A DNA stretch of 46,600 nucleotides from Darksidea phi (Eukaryota > Ascomycota > Dothideomycetes > Pleosporales > Lentitheciaceae): the NCBI GenBank assembly GCA_030770425.1, contig JASJFT010000296.1:1-46600 (forward strand), read 5' to 3'. Shown here in pieces: positions 36,800 through 45,749 of the stretch. The notes beneath the pieces were generated by a model that searched no databases, had not been told where the DNA came from, and worked only from the letters and a program-made list of their open reading frames with translations. The position numbers were made by a program, and so were the translations under genes. Positions within the stretch are counted from its first letter, which is position 1. Every line of letters starts with the position of its first letter.

Positions 36800-38420
36800 C
36801 TAGAAGGGACCTAATTTAATTACTAATATCCTAATAGATAATAATCTCTATTTTATTATAGCTAAAAGGCTAGTATATACTATAGAAGTAGATATAGTTA
36901 GTAGAAACGTCTTTATAAACGCTATAACTAATAAGTTTAACTAATTAGTTAAGGAAAGGAATAACTATAGAAAATAAGTTAAAAAGTTATAAAAAGAGCT
37001 CTAATAAGCTTAAAAAACTATAAGTAGGTAGTAAAATTTAAAGAAAGACCTTAAGTAGTCCTCCCCTATAGTTATCTATACTAAGACTAGACTTATAGTT
37101 CTTTCTTAGTATAACTCTAAGTCTATTTTTAAGACTCTACTATTATAGTATAACTTTAATAGTAGATAAGATATAGAAGAGGTAAGACTCCCCTTTATAA
37201 TAATATAACTAAATAGTCTAAATATTAATTTTTAAAGAATTCCTTTTATTTATTATATTTCTCTTTAAACTTCTAAACTCCTAGAAAGATTCTAGTAGAA
37301 TTTAGTTTAGTATCTAACCTTTTAATTAAACTTCTTATAAAAAGAACTAACTACTAAATTAATTATATTCTTTAATCTAATATAGACTTCTCTACCTAAT
37401 AAGAATTACTATAAGTATTTATTAGAATTAAATATACTACTCTTTATTATAGAGAAAATAAAAAATATTCCTACTCTTTACTCTAGTACCTATTCTACGA
37501 GATTTCTATTAGTCTTACTAGAGTTCGTAACTATTACTTTAGATAATAGAATATAGGTCCTTATTTAAAAGGAGAATATTATAGAAAATTACTAAAGTAA
37601 CTTTCTATAAACCTCTAGCTTCTAGAAGACTATATTCTACTCTAATTCTATCTTATTTAAGAATAATAAAGAGTTTAAGTTAAAGAACTAGCTCTATAAT
37701 ATAGAATAAAAACTTACTATTAATAAGAACTAGTATATATAAGAAACCTCCTAGTAGATAACTAAGATCTATTAAGTCTATATTATATCCTAACTAGTAG
37801 ACCTAGTAAAAGACTATATTTAGATATAGCTAAATTCTAGAGAAGAAGAAGTAGACTTTATATCTAATATAGACTTATTAGAATATATTAAAAAATACTA
37901 TAAAGATCCTTATATAAAAAAGAAGGTAAAAGTTAAATTCTATTAACTATATATAAATATATTTAGTAAAGTTAGTAACTTTATTAAGAATTTTAAGTAT
38001 CTAGTAATAGAGATCTACCTATCTTACTACTAGTAGAACGAAGAATTTATAGATAAGCTCTACTTTAAGCTAAGAAATAAGATAGATCTATTTAATAATA
38101 ATAATTCTATCTTTAATAAGCTTTATAAATATATAACTTTAGCTAATAAAGTACTACTTAAGAATAATTAATATTAAAAGACCTAGCTCGTCTAAAATAA
38201 CTAATTAGCTACCTTTAAGAGAAAGTAGTTAACTATAAATAGGCTCTTCTCTAATAAGTTAGAAAAAAAGTCTATTTACTTTAAAGATATATTTAAGCTT
38301 TATAATTACTCTTTTAAGAAGTATAAGAAGTAAGACTATTACTTTAATTATAGAAAAAGAAATAAATAGTAAGACTACTCCGACTACGTCGTATATAAAG
38401 TAATATAGAATACTATAAAA
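36800..38420 (+). pseudogene. B2 gag
   Basis: Read through stops. A charged N-terminal part (about 36940-37030) would form a coiled coil (N-Q-L-V-K-E-R-N-x-x-x-x-K-V ... L-x-K-E-L). A capsid-like domain spans about 37680-38170, with an F-I-S-N...L-L-E-Y-L...Y-x-K-D-P-Y core, followed by a Lys-rich region. A Cys-rich knuckle relic is suggested near 38330-38375 (D-Y-Y-F-N-Y), but the His position does not fit the canonical C-x2-C-x4-H-x4-C, so it is tentative. One CA survives at 38606, just downstream. Confidence 0.7.
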
Positions 38421-39480
38421 GTAGAAGTTAATACTATCTTCTTTAATAATTTTAAGGAAGAAGCTTATCTAAACTCCCTATATAAAGAGAAAAGTAGTTT
38501 AAAGTATAACTCTAATACCTCCTTTATAGTATTAAAAAATAAAAACTACTAAAGAAGAGCTTCTTCCTAGTAGTCTATATAGGAGTAATTAAATTTCTTA
38601 ATTATCAATAGCTTATTAAGATACTATAACTTATTAATTTAAAATTATTTATACTCTCTATTTAACTTATAGTAAATAGTCTAGCTATACGGCTAAGAGA
38701 ATTAATAAATAGTAGTACTAGTATATATCTACTAGTCTACTCTAAATATTTAAAGGTAGTAAAGAAAAAGTTAAAGCCTATCTTTTATTAACTAAAGAAA
38801 CTAATTTCTCTTAATAGATTTAATAGAAAATATAGTTATTTAGTTAATATAGCTATCTAAGCTAATCTATTAATTTAGAAAAAGAATATATCTATCTAAT
38901 TTCTCTTTTATAAGCTTAGATATTATAATATAATATTTAAAAGAAAATTCTTTAAGTAAACTTAATTCTTAATTAATTATTATAATCGAACTTTATACTA
39001 GCTAGATAATACTCTAAAGTAGATAAAATATAATCTAACTACTATAGAAAAGCCAGATCTAAAGCTAGAGCTAGAATACTAGAATAATACTTTATACTAT
39101 AATAATCTAATTAATTAATAGGTTAAAGTATAGAAGAAGGTCTACTTACTTAAAAAAAATTTAATACTTAGTTTAGAAATTTCTATTAAAGTCCTTATAA
39201 TCTTCTAAGAGGAGGTCTATAAGCCCGCTAAAGCCCTATTATAAGTAATAAAGAACTAGTAAACTACTTCTAAGGAGATATAAAGAAATATAGATAGTAA
39301 TATTAATAATAATTTAAAAGATACTAAATTTAAGAAAAACTAATAAGACTACTAAAAAAATAATAGAAAGAAAAAGAAAGTAATATCTATTCCTAATAAT
39401 CTACTAGAGTAGGTCGTTAGTAATAAGTTTAATATATATTTTCTTAAGTCTTTTAATATATAGAAGTTTATAGATAAGAA
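38421..39480 (+). pseudogene. B2 gag-pol linker and probable protease region
   Basis: About 1 kb between gag and the reverse transcriptase, where the aspartic protease belongs. I could not place its active site with confidence. The sequence continues in the same direction and a CA survives at 39054. Confidence 0.45.
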
Positions 39481-39514
39481 AGAAGTTATATTAGAAGCTA
39501 CTAGCTTATATAAA

Positions 39515-41482
39515 GTTAACTTATTAATTAGAAATAGATAATTAAAAGACTTAGTAGAATAGAATATATAGAATATAATAGTAGAGAAGCTCTCTTATAA
39601 AGGTTATATAGGAGCTACTCTAGACTATTTCTCTAAAGTCGACTTAGATAAGCTATCCTTTAGAAGAAAGAATATTAACTATAAAATTATTCTTAAGAAT
39701 AATATAAGTAAGTTTAGTATAAGTCTATTTTATAATATATTCCTTAAATATCTAAAGCTACTAAAAGCTTATTTAAAAGAATATCTAAAAAAGGACTTTA
39801 TTATAACTAGTAATATTAACTTTATCTTACTTATTCTATTTACTAAAAAGTTAGAAGGGGGATAGAGATTTTATATTAATTACTAGAAAATTAATATAAT
39901 TATAAAGAAGAATATTATAGCTATTCTCTTAATTAAAGAAATACTAATATAACTCTTTAAAGTAAAAGTATTTACTAAGTTAAATATACGTTAAGTCTTT
40001 TATTATATTAAATTAGATTCTAATATAGAAGATTTTATAACTTTTAAAATATAATATAAAAATTATAAATATTATATTCTACCTTTTAGACTATATAATA
40101 GACTAATAATCTTTTAGTACTATATTAATTAAGTACTTAAGAATAAAATTAATAAGATTTATATTACTTATATAGATAATATTTTAATCTACTTAAAAGA
40201 CCCTCTTAAATATAAGAAATATATAAGTAAAATTCTAAATAAGTTTAAGAAGACTAGACTATAAGTTAATATTAAAAAGAATAAGTTTATAGTTACTAAA
40301 ATAAAGTTTTTAAATTTTATTATTAGTACTAAAGGGATCTATATAGACCTAGATAAGATAATAATTATTAAAAACTAGAAGAAATCTACTACTCTAAAAG
40401 AGTTATAAGCTTATCTAGACTTTTATAACTACTACTATAAGTAGCTAAAAGACTATAGTTATATAGTCTATCTACTTATCTAACTACTATAAAAGGGAAA
40501 ATTCTATATCTTTAGACCTAGAGAGTAAGCTATATTTAAGAAAAGTAAGATATTATTATATTTAGATATTATTATAAGATATTACTTACCCTATTATAGA
40601 ACCCGTATAGAAATTAATATAAGTAATAGTATTCTAGTAAATATTTTTATATAGCTTTAAAATAATAGAACCTAGTAATCTATAGTCTACTTTATAAAGA
40701 TAATAAAGTCTATAAAAATAAACTATAAAATTTATAATAAGAAGATACTTATAGTTATAAGAGAATTAAATAAATAGAAAACTTAGCTTATAGAATTATA
40801 ACTAAATAAACCCTTTTAAGTTATTACTAATTACTAGGTACTAGAGTATTTCTTAACTAAGTACGAACTAACTCTATAATAGACTTGTTAGACTAAGAAG
40901 CTTATAGATTATTACTATACTATTTATTATTATTCTAGAATTACTAATATTATTATAGATACTCTCTCTTAAAAATAAAAGAAGTTAAAAACTTAGAAAG
41001 AAAAAGATAAAGCTATTAGAACTTATATCTTTATCTTCTTTAAATAGACTTCTACTATAATAGCTATCTTAATAACTACTACTAATACCTAGAATCTTAA
41101 GTATAAAACTAAAACTTATTCTTATTTACTTCTTAATTATATATTTTATAAAAATTATATATATACTATACTTAAACTAGAGTAAAAGTTAGCTTATTAA
41201 AGACGTAAGTACCTATTCTTAACTCTATCTAGACTCCTCCTTTAAAAAGAGAAGTTAGTAGTATTTAAAGTAGGGTTTCTTAAGATCTATCTTATCTAGA
41301 TAGTATATACTATATAGATTACTACTTACTTAGGTATAAAAAAAACTATTAGACTTCTAAGAGATCTATACTATTAGAATATAATAAATAAGAATATAAA
41401 GTATTATATAAGAAATTATAAGTAGTACTAATAGAGTTATAAGTCTTAAGATAAGACTCTAAATCTTCTTAAACTACTTTCT
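39515..41482 (+). pseudogene. B2 pol, part 1: reverse transcriptase, RNase H, integrase zinc finger
   Basis: The S-K-V-D-L-D-K-L segment that opens the RT region lies near 39630-39655, and a relic of Y-N-M-S near 39728-39740. The G-G-x-R-F block is near 39855-39872, and the catalytic box Y-I-D-N is at 40169-40180. RNase H runs to about 40990, and the HHCC finger is near 41370-41440. Single TATAG (40750-40754) and CTTTC (41478-41482) mark the empty sites for A1 and F. One TG survives at 40886. All frames are broken by RIP stops. Confidence 0.88.
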
Positions 41483-42900
41483 ATATCTAAGAGAGTATAA
41501 GAAGATATCTTTATAAACTTTAAAAGCTTTTTAAAGAACTATAAGAGATATAATAATATATTTATAATAATATATAGATTATTAAAATATACTTTCTTAT
41601 TACTTTACTTTAAGATTACTATTATTAAAGATATAGCTACTCTCTACTATATATATATATAGCGAGTCTTTAGTCCTCTATATATTATAGTCTTAAATTA
41701 AGATCTATAGTTTATATTAGACTTTATAAAAGAATTATATAGACTTATAGAAATTAACTAGTTATTATTTATAGTCTACTATCTATAGACTAATAGTAAT
41801 ATAGAAGTTTTTAATTAATAACTAGACTAACGATTACGTCCCTTTATAAACTTTTATTAAAATAACTAGTCTAATCTTCTACCTAGTATAGACTAGGTCT
41901 AGATAATTCTTTTATATAATATAATAGAATTTTCCCCGTTTAAGATTAAATTCGGCTATAAGACTTATTATTACTAGGATTAATAAGAATACGTCTATAA
42001 ATCCTTTAAATTATTAAACGATATAACTATATAGGTAGTCTAAGAGTTTATAAAAATCTAAGTTAATATAGTCTAATAGATTTACGACTATACCTAAGTT
42101 AATATTATAGTAGCTTAGAAAGTCTAGAGCTAATAAACTAATAAAAAATATCGTTCTCTAGATTTTAATATAGAAGATTAAGTCTATATTATACCTAAGA
42201 GATTTACTATCTTAAGACTAAGTCTAAAATTAGACTAGTAAATATACGAATCTTATCTTATTATTAGCTAAAGATATAGCTTCTACGTAGTCTAGTTACT
42301 CTTTTATATAAAGATATATAATATTTTCTATATAGATAGATTATATAAAGCTATATAAGATCTATTATCTAGTTAAGTACTCTCTAAAAAACTAGCTATA
42401 GAAGTAAATAGATATCCCGAATAACTAGTAGTCTATATTCTTAATAGTCGGATTATTTATAGTAAACTCTACTATTAAATAGAATAGATAGGCTATAACC
42501 TAGATCTAATCTATTACCTAGTAAGCGATTTTATAAATATAGTCTAAAAAGTAAAAAAGTTCTATAATAAGTACTCTAATAAGCTAGGTCTACCTAAACG
42601 ACTAGTCTAATAGCTAGAAGCTACGTTATAAGATAAGTTCCTTAGCCCCTAATTAAAAGACGAGATACTAGTTAAGATAAAAATTTAGAAAAATTACTAG
42701 TACTAAATATAGACTTTTACCCTTTATAGTCTACTAAAACGAGTAGTATATAGTCTAGAGCTTATAGTAATTATCCCTAAACTTAAAGTACCTCTTCTTT
42801 ATAGTCTACTAAAATAGATAGTATAATATCTAGAGCCTATAGTAATTACTTTTAAAGCTTAGAGTACCTCCCCGTAGTCTTACTTTACTATAGATAGGAA
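41483..42900 (+). pseudogene. B2 pol, part 2: integrase core, GPY/F region, chromodomain
   Basis: The DDE core begins near 41500 (E-D-I-x-I-N-F, first Asp now Asn) and includes the L-N-x-D-L relic of S-D-R-D-P near 41695-41710. The catalytic Glu lies in S-N-I-E-V-F-N near 41795-41820. A GPY/F-type module (F-T-I-L-x-x-S-P-K-L) lies at about 42195-42240. The chromodomain is at about 42410-42535 (V-V-Y-I-L-N-S ... L-Y-Y). The C-terminal Pro-rich tail carries the 75-bp duplication at about 42713-42870. Same order as B1 17216-18660. Confidence 0.88.
42713..42870 (+). repeat. 75-bp tandem duplication in the B integrase tail (B2)
   Basis: Units begin at about 42725 and 42800. Same period and frame as in B1. 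Confidence 0.85.
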
Positions 42901-43426
42901 TATAGAAGGAGTAAATCTTATCTCTTAGTAGAGTTATATATATATAACTTCTAGATAATATAGAAAACTAAATTACTAGTATTCTCTTATATATTCTATA
43001 ACGTTCTTTAAATATACTAAGTATATTATATAGTATATATATTAGAAAAATATTTTTTAAATAATAATTTATATAGTAAAATAAGTAGATATATATAGAA
43101 CTATATAATATTAATATACTCTAAGAATAACCTAGAGGGTACTAGTTAAATCGTTTTTTAAGTAGGGAGTAATAGATATAGATACCTATCTATCCCCTTT
43201 ATCTCTCTTCTCTTCTTCCTCTAAAAAGTACTTTTTCTTAATTATTTATTTACTAGGCCCTTAAGGATAAGGCCTTATTCTAGAAGAGAGATAATATTAC
43301 GATCCGTTCCCTAGGTAATCTAGTTATTTTACTTATTTTCTATTTCGGTTAGTAGATTAGGTAATCCCGAGAATTAGTCTAATAGTTAGTTAGCTTATTT
43401 AGTACGCTAAGCTCTATTTAGGTATA

Positions 43427-43431
43427 AGAAC
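43427..43431 (+). repeat. TSD of T, left copy (AGAAC)
   Basis: AGAAC here and at 44055-44059; the 5' LTR of B2 has a single AGAAC at the same point (about 35899). Confidence 0.92.
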
Positions 43432-43612
43432 TATAAGGGTACTAGCTCTATACTACTAGATTAACTAACGGGTAAAAGAATACTATACTTAGTATCGGTA
43501 ATAATACTAAGAGTAGTATAGAATAATAGATATACTAATACGAAGGTATTATAGGGTAGACTCGTTTAGTCTACTAGACTAAGTAAGGTATATAACTAAT
43601 ATTAGTATAATA
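43432..43612 (-). repeat. T terminal direct repeat, 3' copy on minus strand (181 bp)
   Basis: Aligns with 43874-44054 without length change; differences are transitions. Contains the more eroded copy of the A-box-like sequence. Confidence 0.92.
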
Positions 43613-43834
43613 CTATCTCTCTTCTTTTTAAGACTCGTCTCGAGCCTTTTATATATCTATTAATTCTTTAGTATCTATAGTAGGGGACGGTATCTATTAT
43701 AATAGGTCTACTTAATCTAATATACTACTATAGTAAGTATATTAACCAATTAGCTAGACGCGTAAGTATACTAGTAGTTAAATAGAGTTTAGATAAATCT
43801 ACGTAATAATTTATAAATAGAATTAATACGAGCT

Positions 43835-43905
43835 AGATTCGAACTAAAGCTTTATTATCGTTACTAATACTATTATAAGGGCGCTAGCTCTATACTACTA
43901 GGCTA
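43835..43905 (-). promoter_or_regulatory. tRNA-like A box and B box in T
   Basis: On the minus strand TAGCCTAGTAGT (43905-43894) fits the Pol III A-box pattern TRGYNNARNNG. AGTTCGAATCT (43845-43835) fits the B-box GGTTCGANTCC with both outer mismatches explained by RIP of the flanking CA/TG. Spacing is 48 nt, within tRNA-like range. The A box is in the terminal repeat and the B box in the internal part. No acceptor stem can be formed, so it is not a tRNA gene. It may be a Pol III promoter or a tRNA-derived relic. Confidence 0.55.
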
Positions 43906-44054
43906 ACCAACGGGTAAAAGAATACTATACTTAGTATTAGTAATAATACTAAAGGTAGTATAGAATAATAGATATACTAATATAAAGGTATTATAGAGTA
44001 GGCTTACTTAGTCTACTAGACTAAGCGAGGTATATAACTAATATTAGTATAATA
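43874..44054 (-). repeat. T terminal direct repeat, 5' copy on minus strand (181 bp)
   Basis: Pairs with 43432-43612; ends next to the TSD AGAAC at 44055. It keeps an intact CCA at 43907-43909. Confidence 0.92.
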
Positions 44055-44195
44055 AGAACCCTCTATTCTTATACCCTTATAGTACTATTTTAGAATAGCT
44101 TTAATATACTAATTCTACTATTAGTTAATTAGAAGGCTATCTTAGCTATTATAACTTCTAGTTAATTATACTTAGTCCTAGGGTCTTATATAAGT

Positions 44196-45318
44196 AACCT
44201 AATAGTAAACTAGACTATACTAAGATTAATTCTTATAAGATTAAAAAATAAGTCTTATATATAAACTATTAACTAAGACTATCTTTATAAATAAAAATCT
44301 ATTCTATATTCTATATTAGTTTACTAAAGAAAGTACTATAGGATACTAAACTAATAGTATATAAAATAGATATATATAGAAAAGATAATAAAGAATAGAA
44401 AGTAGAAAAAATCTTAGATAATAATATTAGAAATAGAAAAAACTACTATCTAATCTAATAGTAAGGAATAGACGAGAATAGAAAACTATAAAAATAAATC
44501 TAAAAACTTAAAGATAATCTTAATTATCCTAAGAATCTTATAAAGTACTAAAATTATAATTCTAAAGAAAATTTAGAAATAAGATAAGTTTATCTTATAA
44601 TAAGTTAAGAGAATTAGTATTATCTATAATATAGTATAAGATATTTAATAGACTAAAAAAAGTAATATTATCTATAATATTATAAGTAACGTCTAGAGCG
44701 ATTAAAGAGATCTTTAGATTCTTTTACTACTCTAGCTACTAGAGCTCTACCTTTTTAGTATTAAGTTTAGTCTTAAGAGTATAAGACTATCTAGCCGTCT
44801 TCTTATTAAGAAACTCTTTTTATTTCTTTAAATATTAAACCTTTATCTATATATTAGATAACTCTTAACTAAACTTAATTATATAGTAAAGTAATTTCTT
44901 ATAATATTCTTTAGCTATTTATAGCTAAGCTTAAAGTTTCTCTTATAAATAGTTAATAAATTACTTAAATATATATAAGTCTATATATATAAGTTATAGT
45001 AGAAAATAGATACTTAGCTATAAAAACTCTAGATAACTAATATAAATTTTATATATTTACGTAAATATAGGTCTTATAGTATTTACTTTTATTAAAAGAA
45101 ATAATATAAGATATTCCTAGTCTATTATATTAAGAGTAAGGAAATATTTTAGAACTATTATAACTAATATAGTTAGTAAACGTAAGACGTTCTTTAGTTT
45201 TATAAAAAACTATAGAGAAAGAAAGATATAACTTAGAAAGATTCTAAGCTAATATTAATATAGTCGAATACTAGATCTAGAATAACCTTTAAGCTAAAGA
45301 TTTAAAGAGGGGAGATAG
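44196..45318 (+). pseudogene. A2 pol, part 3: integrase C-terminus, chromodomain, 3' region
   Basis: Resumes after B2 in line with A1 from 6894. The N-Y-x-L-R-L relic is near 44262-44285. The chromodomain is at about 44402-44510 (V-E-K-I-L-D-N ... Y-Y-L-I). The rest to 45318 corresponds to the unassigned 3' region of A1 and ends in the purine tract AGAGGGGAGATAG. No domain is seen after the chromodomain. Confidence 0.84.
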
Positions 45319-45744
45319 TATTATAAACTATATATAAACTATAGAATAATAACTAATAGAAATATCTAAGATAGAGTTTATTATAGGCTCTAATAAAGAA
45401 TACGATATAGACCTTATAATTAGAGAGTAGAAAGTTATATAATAGATTTATAGATTTATAATCCTTAATAAATATAGATTCTATAGATCTATAGATCTAT
45501 AGATTAGTAAATCTATTAGAGGATAGAGCTATAGAGTCTATAGATCTAAGAAAACTAAATTAATATATAATAATTACGAATCTCCTAGATAGTCTTCTCT
45601 CTTATAGTTAATTTAAATCTAGATTAATTCTTATCTATTAATATAATTAAACTATTATCTACTTATTTCTACTTCTTCTTTTCTATCTTAAGTATAACTC
45701 TAAACGAGATTAAATAATCTATTAGACCTAGACTCTATTTAATA
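45319..45744 (+). repeat. A2 3' LTR (426 bp)
   Basis: It starts TATTATAAACTATATATAA and ends TTTAATA. Near 45480-45510 the ATAGATCTAT array has more units than the 5' LTR, accounting for the extra 24 bp. The TSD TAGCT follows. Confidence 0.93.
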
Positions 45745-45749
45745 TAGCT

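Larger units (their letters stand above)
43432..44054 (-). mobile_element. T: TRIM-like non-autonomous LTR element (623 bp)
   Basis: Two terminal direct repeats of exactly 181 bp (43432-43612, 43874-44054) flank a 261-bp internal part with no coding capacity. The 5-bp TSD AGAAC fits retroviral-type integration. On the minus strand the repeats read TATTATAC...CCCTTATA (TG...CA before RIP). The internal part ends in a purine tract AAAAAGAAGAGAGATAG just before the 3' repeat (plus coordinates 43613-43629), which sets the orientation. This is the architecture of terminal-repeat retrotransposons in miniature, which depend on enzymes from other elements. It keeps two CCA trinucleotides. Confidence 0.85.
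35773..44190 (+). mobile_element. B2: full-length Ty3/gypsy chromovirus, family B
   Basis: LTRs are 35773-36040 (268 bp) and 43295-44190, the latter interrupted by T; without T and one copy of AGAAC it is also 268 bp. TSDs TAAGT are at 35768-35772 and 44191-44195; A1 has a single TAAGT at 6889-6893. Length without T is 7790 bp. It carries gag, reverse transcriptase, RNase H, integrase and chromodomain on the plus strand. It is the uninterrupted reference showing where A1, F and the flanking C copy entered B1. Confidence 0.95.
43295..44190 (+). repeat. B2 3' LTR, interrupted by T
   Basis: 43295-43431 and 44060-44190 (with 44055-44059 the duplicated AGAAC) together equal the 268-bp LTR. It follows the polypurine tract GAAGAGAGATAA. 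Confidence 0.93.
19451..45744 (+). mobile_element. A2: Ty3/gypsy chromovirus, family A, interrupted twice
   Basis: The LTRs are 19455-19856 and 45319-45744. The internal pieces are 19857-24075, 35000-35772 and 44196-45318, all collinear with A1. Insertions are the Helitron (24076-34999) and B2 (35773-44190). Without them A2 is about 6.94 kb, close to the 7.04 kb of A1. The U3 parts of its LTRs differ from those of A1, so A2 belongs to a different subfamily. Decay is heavier than in A1: fewer CG and GC-rich codons remain. Confidence 0.93.

Noticed and set aside
43823..43912. A tRNA gene on the minus strand
   Set aside because: A-box and B-box-like sequences exist, but the putative acceptor ends do not pair, and the A box belongs to a repeat of the TRIM-like element.
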